From assembly GCA_028690275.1 (NCBI GenBank), contig JAQVBN010000001.1, forward strand, positions 1 to 20,955: a DNA stretch of 20,955 nt, in the 5' to 3' direction. The notes below the pieces were generated by a model that did not search any database, was not told the origin of the DNA, and saw nothing but the letters and a program-made list of their open reading frames with translations. Below, one piece after another: positions 5,953 through 13,712 of this stretch (position 1 is its first letter; each line of letters begins with the position of its first letter). Source of the DNA: Minisyncoccota bacterium. Lineage in GTDB: Bacteria > Patescibacteriota > Minisyncoccia > Minisyncoccales > Minisyncoccaceae. The position numbers and the translations under genes are program-made.

Positions 5953-6851
5953 AAATTTTAGATATAAAATTAGGTTATACTTGTAATAATTTGTGTAAAT
6001 TTTGTATACAGGGCAATAAAAGAGATCTTTATGAGAATCAATCCAAGGAAGAGATTAAAAAAATAACTAAGCAAGGCTCTGGAAAATACGAAAGGATAGT
6101 TTTTACTGGTGGAGAGGTAACGATTAGAAATGATATTTTCGAATTGGTTAAATTTGCAAAAGAATGTGGATATAAAACAATAGCTATTCAAAGTAATGGT
6201 AGGATGTTTTCATATTTTGATTTTTGTCAGAAAATAATTGATGCGGGGGCTGATAATTTTACTTTAGCTATTCATGGTTCAACCCCAGAAATTCATGATG
6301 GTTTAACTAGGGCGGTTGGAAGTTTTGAGCAAACACTTCAAGGTATTCTTAATTTGAAGAAATTAAGACAAAAGATTTATACCAACACCGTTGTAACAAG
6401 AATTAATTACAAAGATATGCCTAATATTGCAAAAATGTTATCTGATATTAAAGTGAATAGTTACCAATTTGCTTTTATGCATATTAATTCTAGTATTCAA
6501 AAAGATATAAAATTAGTTGAAGAAATAGTTCCTAGATATAAAGAAATTAAGCCTTTTGTAGAAGAAGGGCTTCAAATAGGAATTGATGCTAACGTTAAAT
6601 CAAAAGCAGAAGCTTTCCCTTTTTGTACATTAAATGAAAAATATCATGCTCATATTTCTGAAAATTATATGCCAAATGTTTTTATTTATGAAGATAAAAA
6701 ACTTTCTAATTTTAATCAAATGAAAAAAGACGGAGCTAAGTTAAAGGGGGAGAGATGTAGGGAGTGTAAATTTTTTGAACGATGCGAAGGTCCATGGAGT
6801 GACTATCCTAGAATTTTTGGCTTTAATGAATTTAAAATAATTAAGAGATAA
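5949..6851 (+). CDS. Radical SAM enzyme, ~300-aa tandem family, copy d
   Basis: A 300-residue radical SAM protein with C12, C16, C19 in CxxxCxFC, FTGGEVTIR, and the same C-terminal CRECKFFERCEGPW cluster group as copy c. From residue about 153 to near the end it is identical to copy c, including the DNA, but residues about 27-50, the IQSNGRMF region and DNFTLAIHG differ. The C-terminus ends EFKIIKR rather than EFKPIK. It overlaps copy c by four bases and is followed two bases later by the A24 peptidase gene, so all are likely one transcript. A maturase role on the HxsA-like precursors is inferred from context. Confidence 0.9.
   Translation: MKILDIKLGYTCNNLCKFCIQGNKRDLYENQSKEEIKKITKQGSGKYERIVFTGGEVTIRNDIFELVKFAKECGYKTIAIQSNGRMFSYFDFCQKIIDAGADNFTLAIHGSTPEIHDGLTRAVGSFEQTLQGILNLKKLRQKIYTNTVVTRINYKDMPNIAKMLSDIKVNSYQFAFMHINSSIQKDIKLVEEIVPRYKEIKPFVEEGLQIGIDANVKSKAEAFPFCTLNEKYHAHISENYMPNVFIYEDKKLSNFNQMKKDGAKLKGERCRECKFFERCEGPWSDYPRIFGFNEFKIIKR
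6405..6836 (+). repeat. 432-bp exact direct repeat, copy 2 (copy 1 at 5509-5940)
   Basis: Second copy of the exact repeat covering the 3' half of the adjacent radical SAM gene. Confidence 0.93.
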
Positions 6852-6853
6852 TT

Positions 6854-7846
6854 ATGTCATTTGATTTTTTTGAAATAATGTATTTGATCCCGATACTAAT
6901 AGTGGGTTTTATATGTGTTTTTACTGATTTAAAAGAAAAAAAGATTTATAATAAGATTATTTTTTCAGGATTTTTTTATGGATTAATACTTTTTATTTAC
7001 TTTTTATTTACTAATTATAATGAGACATATTTAATAAATATGTTGATTAATTTTTCTATTTCTGTTTTTGTTTCTTATGCTTTATGGTTTTTCAATTGTT
7101 GGTCAGCTGGAGATGCTAAGCTGTTTTCCTTGCTTTGTTTTCTTTTGCCATTAAGTTTTTATGAAAATACAAATTATTTGTTTTTTCCAAGTTTCAACAT
7201 TTTAATTAATTTATTTATTCCTGTGATATTTTTTTTAAGTTTTTTAAGTACAATAAATATGTTTAAGAAAAATAATTTTAATATTAAATCTTTTATAAAT
7301 TTATTAGTTGGCTATTTAAAAGCTTCTTTTATTTATATTTTTTTATTTTTAATTATTGGAAAGTTTTTTAAATTTTTTTTAATTGAAAATTATGTATTAT
7401 TTCAAACCATTTATATAGTTTTTATGTTTATAACCGTAAGAGGGATGAATAAATTCTTTGAGAAACATTTCTTTTTGAATTATTTATTAATTTTTTTTAC
7501 AATGGGATATAGTTTTTATTTAGTTTTTTCTGGAGAAGAAGAGTTAATTCAATTAGTTTTTTTTAGAGTGTATATATATTTAGGATCGGTCTTTTTAATA
7601 AGATCGTTAATAAATGACTATATTGATAAATGTGAAACAGAAGAAGTAACGAGAGAAGACATAAAAGAAGGAATGGTTGTAATTTTTGACAACAAAACAA
7701 ATAGGATTAACGAAGATAATATAGAAGAAATGAGAGAAAAACCTGGGATAAAGTCTTATAAGGTTTTCCCTTTTTCTATTTTTATTTTTATTGCAGTTAT
7801 GATTACAATTTTGCTTAAGGGCTCTCTTTTGTTTTTTATATTTTAA
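6854..7846 (+). CDS. A24 family prepilin/preflagellin-type peptidase
   Basis: A 330-residue multi-pass membrane protein. Residue D25 in TDLKEKKIYN and D86 in SAGDAKLF match the two catalytic aspartates of A24 aspartic peptidases (GxGD-type site, with Ser replacing the first Gly). Several hydrophobic segments follow, then a soluble stretch VTREDIKEGMVVIFDN (about 265-280), resembling the C-terminal region of archaeal FlaK-type enzymes, and a final membrane helix. Such peptidases cut short charged leaders in front of a hydrophobic segment. No pilin gene is visible here; the only membrane-targeted candidates nearby are the HxsA-like precursors, whose leader also ends in a Gly before a hydrophobic stretch (EEG at 19-21). 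It sits 2 bases after a radical SAM gene and 16 before hxsB, so a leader-processing role is a reasonable inference. Bitopic export or pilus assembly elsewhere is the alternative. Confidence 0.8.
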   Translation: MSFDFFEIMYLIPILIVGFICVFTDLKEKKIYNKIIFSGFFYGLILFIYFLFTNYNETYLINMLINFSISVFVSYALWFFNCWSAGDAKLFSLLCFLLPLSFYENTNYLFFPSFNILINLFIPVIFFLSFLSTINMFKKNNFNIKSFINLLVGYLKASFIYIFLFLIIGKFFKFFLIENYVLFQTIYIVFMFITVRGMNKFFEKHFFLNYLLIFFTMGYSFYLVFSGEEELIQLVFFRVYIYLGSVFLIRSLINDYIDKCETEEVTREDIKEGMVVIFDNKTNRINEDNIEEMREKPGIKSYKVFPFSIFIFIAVMITILLKGSLLFFIF

Positions 7847-7862
7847 TGTAAATAAAATCGCT

Positions 7863-9260
7863 ATGGAATTTGATAAAATTAAAATAAATAAAAATAAGGT
7901 TGGTTTTTTTAGATTTAAAAAATTAAACGATTTTTATTTGCTAACAAATGATATTCATTATATTCAATTAGACGAAGAGGTTTTTAAAGATTTTTTAGAG
8001 GGAACATTAGACGAAGGTAGTATTTTTTTTAAGGAGTTGGCACAGAAAGGTTTTATAAAAAATATTATTTCGGTTAAAGAATTAGCTAAGGAATATAAGA
8101 AGAAAAATATTTTTTTATTTCAAAAAGGAATTTCCTTACATATTATTATAGTTACTAAAAGGTGTAATCATTGTTGTATTTATTGTCAGGCGGGAAGTCC
8201 AGAACTTCAAGATCCTGCATATGACATGACAGAGGAAACTGCAAGAAAAACGGTGGATTTAATTTTTCAAACACCTTCTTTGGATATTAAAATTGATTTT
8301 CAAGGAGGAGAACCTTTGGTTAATTGGGAGATTGTAAGGTTTATTATTGAATATGCAATTGAAAAAAATAAAGTTTTTAAAAAAAGATTAACTTTTAGTT
8401 TGATTACTAATTTAACTCTAATGACCGATGAGATATATCAATATTTATTAGATAAAAGGGTGGATATTTGCACTTCTCTTGATGGTCCAGAGCATGTTCA
8501 CAATAAAAACAGGTTGTTTCCTGGGGGAAGCTATAGAGTGGTTGTTAATTGGATAGAAAAAATGAAATCAGATTCTCGGAATATAATTTCTGCCCTTCCA
8601 ACACTTACTAGATATTCACTTAAACATATAAAAGAGGTTGTGGACGAGTATATAAAGCATGATTTTAAAATAATACACCTAAAACCTCTTAATTATTTTG
8701 GTCGTTCTTCTGGCAGTAGGGATGGTTTTGGTTATACTTCGGAAGAATTTATTTTTTCTTGGAAGGTTGGAATGGATTATATAATTTTAAAAAATAAAGA
8801 GGGTATTAATATTCAGGAAAGAATTGCTAAAATATTATTAAATAAGATCTTAAAAAATGAGGGATCTTCTTATATAGATTTAAGAAGTCCTTGCGGTCTA
8901 GGGATTGGAGTGTTGTCATATTCACACGATGGTTATATTTATGCTTGTGAGGGTGGAAGACTATTAGAAAATGATAACTTTATTTTAGGGAGCATAGATA
9001 ACACTTATCAAGAAATTGTGAATAATCCTAAAAATAAAATCTTAATTCAATCTTCTATTTTGGAAAATTTTGCTTGTGATCAATGTGTTTATAAGCCATA
9101 TTGTGGAGTTTGTCCTGTTTTAAATTACGCTTTATATAAAAATCTTTTTCCTAATATTAAAGCAACTGATAAATGTAATATTCACAGGGGAATGCTGGAT
9201 TACCTTTTTTTAAAAATGAGAGAAAAAGAAATTTTAGCTATTTTTAAAAAATGGATTTAA
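7863..9260 (+). CDS. hxsB: HxsB-type radical SAM/SPASM maturase, copy 1
   Basis: A 465-residue protein. Residues about 8-66 (VGFFRFKKLNDFYLLTND, then KDFLEGTL and LAQKGFIKN) look like a PqqD-type leader-recognition domain. The radical SAM core has VTKRCNHCCIYCQA with C101, C105, C108, then FQGGEPLVNW. A C-terminal SPASM region has CGLGIG, IYACEGG, CDQCVYKPYCGVCP and a last Cys in TDKCNI. The order and the YDMTEETARKTVDLIF segment match what I know of HxsB, the maturase of His-Xaa-Ser systems. It would modify the triad repeats of an HxsA precursor in the cytosol. It follows the A24 gene by 16 bases. A paralogue lies at 10382, with about 90 bases around the cluster motif nearly identical in DNA. 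Confidence 0.87.
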   Translation: MEFDKIKINKNKVGFFRFKKLNDFYLLTNDIHYIQLDEEVFKDFLEGTLDEGSIFFKELAQKGFIKNIISVKELAKEYKKKNIFLFQKGISLHIIIVTKRCNHCCIYCQAGSPELQDPAYDMTEETARKTVDLIFQTPSLDIKIDFQGGEPLVNWEIVRFIIEYAIEKNKVFKKRLTFSLITNLTLMTDEIYQYLLDKRVDICTSLDGPEHVHNKNRLFPGGSYRVVVNWIEKMKSDSRNIISALPTLTRYSLKHIKEVVDEYIKHDFKIIHLKPLNYFGRSSGSRDGFGYTSEEFIFSWKVGMDYIILKNKEGINIQERIAKILLNKILKNEGSSYIDLRSPCGLGIGVLSYSHDGYIYACEGGRLLENDNFILGSIDNTYQEIVNNPKNKILIQSSILENFACDQCVYKPYCGVCPVLNYALYKNLFPNIKATDKCNIHRGMLDYLFLKMREKEILAIFKKWI

Positions 9261-9289
9261 TTGTAAAATTTTTATAGTTGTGGTATAAT
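9261..9289 (+). promoter_or_regulatory. Predicted extended -10 promoter upstream of the secreted protein gene
   Basis: TTGTAA at 9261-9266 (4 of 6 to TTGACA), 17 bases, then TGG-TATAAT with a perfect -10 at 9284-9289 and the TGn extension at 9281-9283. Initiation would be near 9296, leaving about 25 bases of leader before the ATG at 9322. It begins immediately after the hxsB stop codon and would drive the second half of the island. Confidence 0.65.
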
Positions 9290-9321
9290 TAATTAAATAA
9301 AATTATTAATAAAAAATAAAT

Positions 9322-9747
9322 ATGAAAAAGCAAAAAATATTAATTTTTTTACTATCAACAATTATTTTTTTCTCAACGTTTTTTATTGCTTATGGTTGGT
9401 TTGAGCCAACAACGAATATTCTAAGTGAATATGCAGCACCAATTAATACAACAGCTACTGCTCAAACTAAGGGGGGAAGTTTAATTGTTCCTATGATTTA
9501 TGATTACGATAATGTTTCTTATTACATAGATCCAAGTAATATAAATAGTGGTAATTTGGCTGGTAAAATTATCTCTGACACTTCTATTTTGCAAACAGAT
9601 CCCGATAAGACGTTAATTACAAAAGATTATGTGGATAATTTGTGTATTTTAGTCTTATATGCAACTACTTGTCCTAATGGATATTCTTCTTTGAGTGGAA
9701 TTGCAAGTACTGGGGGTACATATAAGATGTGTTGTAGAGCTCAATAA
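9322..9747 (+). CDS. Small secreted protein with NVSYYIDP-type motif
   Basis: A 141-residue protein. Residues 2-5 are basic and about 6-24 hydrophobic, a Sec signal peptide with a possible A-Y-G|W cleavage near residue 25. The mature part holds a DNVSYYIDPSN segment and a DPDKTLITKDYVD segment; related short motifs occur in surface or fibre-like proteins of CPR genomes (from memory). The end is Cys-rich (CILVLYATTC, then MCCRAQ), so disulfides are possible outside the cell. It is the first gene after the strong promoter at 9261 and lies 1 base ahead of hxsD. It is probably a surface component delivered with the modified peptide; the exact role is unknown. It has no HxsA-type leader, so I do not call it a precursor. 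Confidence 0.75.
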   Translation: MKKQKILIFLLSTIIFFSTFFIAYGWFEPTTNILSEYAAPINTTATAQTKGGSLIVPMIYDYDNVSYYIDPSNINSGNLAGKIISDTSILQTDPDKTLITKDYVDNLCILVLYATTCPNGYSSLSGIASTGGTYKMCCRAQ

Positions 9748-9748
9748 A

Positions 9749-10195
9749 ATGGAAACTAAAACAATAACAATAGATACAAATATATATTCTCTAAGGGCAG
9801 TATTAAGTACAGCTTATGTTTTTTTAAATGATTACTACTTTTTTTTAAATCAACCAGAAGAAGGAAAAATAAAAATCGATATAAAACCAAAAGAGGAGGG
9901 TACTAGTTTAGATAAAATAGAGGGGGAGTTTAATAATGAACTTATTAATGTTGGTTTGAGACAAAAAGTTTTTGAAGAAAATAGAAAGGTTAGGGAAATG
10001 ATAGTTAATATTGCTCTTAATGGAATAGATAAGAACAGTGTTGTTGAAGAGAGGCCTTTTTGTCAAAATGATCCAGATGGTATTTCAAAGAGGTGGGAGG
10101 ATAGTGTCTCCAATACGCACATAGCAATAGAAAAACCTAAAGGAGTTAATTTTTCTGCTAATTTTGTTAAAAATAAAGAAAAAAATGGAAATTAA
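9749..10195 (+). CDS. hxsD: HxsD-type His-Xaa-Ser system protein
   Basis: A 148-residue protein. The start at 9749 is preferred over an upstream in-frame ATG at 9695, because the latter lies inside the secreted protein gene and adds 18 unrelated residues. Segments IYSLRAVLSTAYVFLNDYYF (about 12-31), GEFNNELINVGLRQ (59-72) and ENRKVREMIVNIAL (77-90) match the pattern I recall for HxsD, a small cytosolic partner of HxsB with no known enzymatic motif. The C-terminal 58 residues (EERPFCQNDPDG onward) extend beyond the usual domain. A role in precursor binding or maturase assembly is inferred. It begins one base after the secreted protein gene and overlaps a second, shorter relative by 11 bases. 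Confidence 0.8.
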   Translation: METKTITIDTNIYSLRAVLSTAYVFLNDYYFFLNQPEEGKIKIDIKPKEEGTSLDKIEGEFNNELINVGLRQKVFEENRKVREMIVNIALNGIDKNSVVEERPFCQNDPDGISKRWEDSVSNTHIAIEKPKGVNFSANFVKNKEKNGN

Positions 10196-10391
10196 ATTTG
10201 ATAAAAATATTTATAATAAAAAAGCTCTTGAAAACACAATTCAGGCCTACAAAGAATTGGCAAACATAGAATTTTCAGAAGTAGATAATTTTTATATTGT
10301 AGCAATGAGTAACGTAGATGAAGAGGTAAAAGATTTGATCGGGGATGAGTTTTGTAATTATTTGTTGTTTGAAACGGTAAAATGTCTTTAG
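10185..10391 (+). CDS. Short HxsD-like protein
   Basis: A 68-residue protein starting at the ATG at 10185, which overlaps the end of hxsD by 11 bases; an upstream ATG at 10164 would add seven Lys-rich residues. MEIKFDKNIYNKKALENTIQAY at the start parallels the N-terminus of hxsD (ITIDTNIYSLRAVLSTAY), and DEFCNYLLFETVK parallels GEFNNELINVGLR. It therefore looks like a compact second HxsD-type subunit lacking the helical tail after that motif. It overlaps the second hxsB by 10 bases, which suggests coupled translation and a partner role for that enzyme. Confidence 0.65.
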   Translation: MEIKFDKNIYNKKALENTIQAYKELANIEFSEVDNFYIVAMSNVDEEVKDLIGDEFCNYLLFETVKCL

Positions 10392-11830
10392 ATTTAAGTA
10401 AAATAAAAATAGATAAAGAAACGGTTGGTTTTTTTAGATTTAAAAAATTAAACAATTTTTTTTTACTAACAAATGATATTGCATATATTAAATTAAGCGA
10501 AAAAGATTTTAAAGATTTCCTTGAAGGAAAATTAGATAAAAATGGGGATAGTTTTAAAGAATTAGCAGAAAGAGGCTTTATTAAAAACTTTCTTCCTATA
10601 AATAAAATGGTTCGCATTTATCGTAAAAAAAGCGATTTTCTTTTTCGTAAAGGAACCTCTTTACATATAATAGTGGTTACAAAAAGATGCAATCATCTTT
10701 GTATATATTGTCAGGCGGGAAGTCCAGAGCTTCAAGATCCTGTATATGACATGACAGAGGAAACTGCAAGAAAAACAGTAGATTTAATTTTTCAAGGATC
10801 TAATCCTAATATAACTATTGAATTTCAAGGAGGAGAACCTTTAATAAATTGGAATGTTGTTAAATTTATTATTAATTATACGAGAGAAAAAGAAAAAAAG
10901 TCGAATAAAAAAGTTCATTTTGGAATTGCTACAAATTTATCTTTAATGACTGATGAAATTTGTAAATTTTTAGTTGATAATGATGTCGGCATTTCAACAT
11001 CTCTCGATGGACCAGAACACATTCATAATAGAAATAGGCCATTTAATGATCCTAATGGAAGTTATCAAATAGTTGATAGATGGTTAAAAAAAATAAAAAA
11101 TTATTTTAAAGAAAATAAGAAGAGGGGCGCTGGTGGAGCGCTACCCACACTTACCAAATACTCACTTGAACACATAGAAGAAATTGTTGATGAGTATGTT
11201 AGACAAGGAATAGCGTCGATACATTTTAGACAACTTAGTTATCTTGGAAAATCTGCAGGAAAAGAAAAAAAAGAAGAGTTTGGATATACAGCAGAAGAGT
11301 TTATCGCTGCATGGAAGAGGGGTATGGATTATATAATACAAAAGAATAAGGAAGGTTTTTTAATAACGGAGAGAATGGCAGTAACAATTTTAGCGAGAAT
11401 TTTAAAAGATAGGTCAGTTTCTTATTTAGATTTTAGAAGTCCTTGTGGTTTAGGAATAGGAATGTTATCTTATTTTTATAATGGCAATATTTATTCTTGT
11501 GAGGTGGGAAGATTGTCTGGCGATGAAGTTTTTCTCTTGGGAACAGTTGATGATTCTTACGAAAATATTATGGAAAGGAAAAAAATGGAATCTTTCGTAG
11601 AAGCTTCTGTTTTAGATGCTAGTCCTTGTGATGAATGTGTTTATAAACCATATTGTGGGATTTGTCCAGCCTCTAATTATGCTTTATATGGAAATTTTAC
11701 GCCAAACATAAAAATAACAGATAAGTGTAAAATTAGCGAAGCGCAAATAGATTATCTTTTTTTAAAAATGGAAGATGAAGAAGTTTTAAATATTTTTAAC
11801 AAATGGCTAGAAAGATGTAAAAATAATTAA
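10382..11830 (+). CDS. hxsB: HxsB-type radical SAM/SPASM maturase, copy 2
   Basis: A 482-residue paralogue of the gene at 7863. The N-terminal PqqD-like part (VGFFRFKKLNNFFLLTND, KDFLEGKL, LAERGFIKN) is conserved, followed by VTKRCNHLCIYCQA with C103, C107, C110, FQGGEPLINW, and a SPASM region with CGLGIGML, IYSCEVG, CDECVYKPYCGICP and TDKCKI. Compared with copy 1 it has a small insertion around residues 218-250 (FNDPNGSYQ through KENKKRGAGG). It sits directly in front of the Trp-rich precursor (10 bases), its likely substrate. This is the only hxsB touching both hxsD genes and a precursor, so this block is closest to a minimal Hxs system. Confidence 0.88.
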   Translation: MSLDLSKIKIDKETVGFFRFKKLNNFFLLTNDIAYIKLSEKDFKDFLEGKLDKNGDSFKELAERGFIKNFLPINKMVRIYRKKSDFLFRKGTSLHIIVVTKRCNHLCIYCQAGSPELQDPVYDMTEETARKTVDLIFQGSNPNITIEFQGGEPLINWNVVKFIINYTREKEKKSNKKVHFGIATNLSLMTDEICKFLVDNDVGISTSLDGPEHIHNRNRPFNDPNGSYQIVDRWLKKIKNYFKENKKRGAGGALPTLTKYSLEHIEEIVDEYVRQGIASIHFRQLSYLGKSAGKEKKEEFGYTAEEFIAAWKRGMDYIIQKNKEGFLITERMAVTILARILKDRSVSYLDFRSPCGLGIGMLSYFYNGNIYSCEVGRLSGDEVFLLGTVDDSYENIMERKKMESFVEASVLDASPCDECVYKPYCGICPASNYALYGNFTPNIKITDKCKISEAQIDYLFLKMEDEEVLNIFNKWLERCKNN

Positions 11831-11840
11831 CATCAATTAT

Positions 11841-12461
11841 ATGAATAATAAATTTCCAAAAATAAAAAAAAATATTAGTGATTTTTTAACCCAAGAAGAA
11901 GGAAGCATTGATAAAAAGAATGCTGCTAATTTAGCTATTACAGCAGTTGTTTTAGGAGCAGCTCTTTATGGGGTGACCGCTGATGCTCATAACAGTTTTT
12001 TGTTAAATGATGATCTTGTTGGCAAACATTCATCTTTTAATGGAACACATTCTGTTTTAAATCATACAAGTAATTTAATAAATGATATTAATCAAGGTAA
12101 TCATAATTCTCACACTTCTGTACCTTGGAGTGATTGGAGTGATTGGAGTGATTGGGATAATTGGGATGACTGGAGTAATTGGAGCGATACTATTTCATGG
12201 AGTGATGCTTGGAGTGATTGGAGTAATACTTGGAGTGATTGGAGTAATTGGAGTGATTGGAGTGATGCTTATGTAGACTTATGGAGTGATGTCCATTGGG
12301 ATAATGGAGATCATAATGTAACATGGGGAGATTATACTGATGGTTATAATGATTGGGGCTTTATTTATAGTGATCATGTAGATCAATATAGTGATGCAAA
12401 TCCTACTTGGGTTGATCTTCATTCAGATAATGCCTATGATGATTGGTGGACTTTGTGGTAA
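11841..12461 (+). CDS. hxsA: HxsA-like precursor peptide with Trp-Ser-Asp triad core
   Basis: A 206-residue precursor. Residues 1-93 align without gaps to the precursor at 2187: leader DFLTQEEGSIDKKN, hydrophobic residues 28-46, A47-D48-A49|H50, and the HxS motifs at 50, 63, 70, 88 and 91. From W96 the core is a run of WSD, WSN, WDN and WDD triads, then looser repeats with Tyr and His (YSDHVDQYSD, VDLHSD) ending in WWTLW. I count 22 Trp and no Cys. The three-residue step of the His-Xaa-Ser family is kept but His is replaced by Trp and Ser by Asp or Asn. Enzymes that form three-residue cyclophanes are known to act on aromatic-X-X triads; whether that happens here is inference. It follows hxsB by 10 bases, with no clear promoter of its own. 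Confidence 0.8.
   Translation: MNNKFPKIKKNISDFLTQEEGSIDKKNAANLAITAVVLGAALYGVTADAHNSFLLNDDLVGKHSSFNGTHSVLNHTSNLINDINQGNHNSHTSVPWSDWSDWSDWDNWDDWSNWSDTISWSDAWSDWSNTWSDWSNWSDWSDAYVDLWSDVHWDNGDHNVTWGDYTDGYNDWGFIYSDHVDQYSDANPTWVDLHSDNAYDDWWTLW
12126..12266 (+). repeat. Tandem 9-base repeat coding for Trp-Ser-Asp
   Basis: The unit TGGAGTGAT (Trp-Ser-Asp) recurs in frame, three times in a row from 12126 and again near 12228-12266, mixed with TGGAGTAAT and TGGGATAAT variants. The units share almost the same codons, which favours expansion by slippage or unequal recombination. Confidence 0.92.
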
Positions 12462-12466
12462 GTATT

Positions 12467-13708
12467 ATGATAAAGATAATTCTTTTTACACTCATCTTAA
12501 TTATTGTTTTTATTGTTTTTAGAGATTTTAATTTTTTTTTAAAAGAAGTTGAAAAATTTATTATAAAAATTAAAAATTTTTTTAATAAAAAAAAAGAAGA
12601 TAATTATGAAAAACATTATCTAGCGATTCTTAAAAATAAAAATAAAAATAATAATTTTACTCAAAACCTAAATAGATTATGTGAATTTTATATTTCGCAA
12701 GGCAGATACGAAGAAGCTGTTTTGATGTATGAAAAAATGTTGAGAAGAGGGGATTTGCAGTATAATATGTTTTGGAATTCTTTGGCAGGATTTGGATCTA
12801 TAGCAGAAAAAAGAGGAGATTTTAATTTAGCTATAGAATATGTTAAAAAAGGAGAGGACATGAGAAAACATTTTTCCCACAAAGAATCTTCTGATTATTT
12901 TGAAAAAGTTTATTTTATTTTATCTAATTGTTATTTGAAAATAGGAGATAAAAAAAAATCTCTAGACTACTTAAGAAGCTTTCTTAAAAAAAATTTAGAA
13001 GAAAGATCTAGGTTAAAAATTTTTTTAAAGATGGGGGAAAATCTTTTGGAGTTTTTTGATTATAAAAATGCTAAAAAATATTTTGAAAGAAAAGAGCTTG
13101 AAGTGTTAAATAGTGACCAAAAAAATAAAAGAGATTATTTATTGTGTATGTCTTTACTTGGAATGAGAGATTATGATTCTATTTTAGAAATTGGAAAAAG
13201 AAAAGATTTTTTTCAAAGTGGTAGTGATCTTTTAATTTTAGGACTTTATAGCTTAGGCATATCAAATGTTAAGAAAAATTTTTTTAATGAGGCTGAAAAG
13301 TGTTTTAGTGTAATTTTCCCCATAACAACTTTTCGTTTAGATATTAAAGATTTTTATAAATTTTATTATTATAATTTATTATTATATTATGGGTTAGGGC
13401 TTCTTAATAATGTCAAAAAAGAATACGATAAGGCAGAAATAAATTTTCAAAAGATGTTAGAAATTATAGAAAGGATTCCTCCGATAAGATATCAATATTT
13501 TTTAGAAAGAACTAATATATATTTTTTTAAAATTTTAGCAAATTTTGAATTGATAAAAATAGAAAAAAATATCAAAAAAAAGAAAGAAAAAATTAAAATA
13601 TTAAAATCTTTTTTAGATCAATTAACGACAGAAGAGAGGTCTTTAATAGGATTGAAAGAAATTGGAAATGAAGGTTCTATAATTAATAAGATTAATAATT
13701 ATAAATAA
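12467..13708 (+). CDS. Membrane-anchored TPR-repeat protein, paralogue of 3819-5066
   Basis: A 413-residue protein. I chose the ATG at 12467 because MIKIILFTLILI matches the start of the paralogue at 3819; an in-frame ATG at 12443 lies inside the precursor gene. Residues 2-18 are a membrane anchor. TPR-like repeats follow (ISQGRYEEAVLMYEKML, KRGDFNLAIEYVKKGEDM, KIGDKKKSLDYLRSF, KKEYDKAEINFQKMLEIIERIP), and the tail LKEIGNEGSIINKINN is conserved with the first copy. It lies five bases after the Trp-rich precursor and four before the 62-residue gene. Pairing of each precursor block with one copy suggests that each TPR protein serves a particular peptide, perhaps as membrane docking site for enzyme or product. 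Confidence 0.85.
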   Translation: MIKIILFTLILIIVFIVFRDFNFFLKEVEKFIIKIKNFFNKKKEDNYEKHYLAILKNKNKNNNFTQNLNRLCEFYISQGRYEEAVLMYEKMLRRGDLQYNMFWNSLAGFGSIAEKRGDFNLAIEYVKKGEDMRKHFSHKESSDYFEKVYFILSNCYLKIGDKKKSLDYLRSFLKKNLEERSRLKIFLKMGENLLEFFDYKNAKKYFERKELEVLNSDQKNKRDYLLCMSLLGMRDYDSILEIGKRKDFFQSGSDLLILGLYSLGISNVKKNFFNEAEKCFSVIFPITTFRLDIKDFYKFYYYNLLLYYGLGLLNNVKKEYDKAEINFQKMLEIIERIPPIRYQYFLERTNIYFFKILANFELIKIEKNIKKKKEKIKILKSFLDQLTTEERSLIGLKEIGNEGSIINKINNYK

Positions 13709-13712
13709 ATTT

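Noticed and set aside
1..6851. TGA read as Gly (alternative code of some CPR groups)
   Set aside because: TGA ends genes at conserved C-termini in ATGA overlaps at 1049-1052, 3819-3822 and 5949-5952, so the standard bacterial code applies.
12126..12266. CRISPR-like or satellite repeat
   Set aside because: The unit is 9 bases, stays in frame as Trp-Ser-Asp, and there are no unique spacers of constant length or cas genes.
12126..12266. C-mannosylation sites as in thrombospondin repeats (WxxW)
   Set aside because: The WSDW spacing matches superficially, but this is a eukaryotic modification and no such transferase is present; radical SAM enzymes adjoin the gene.
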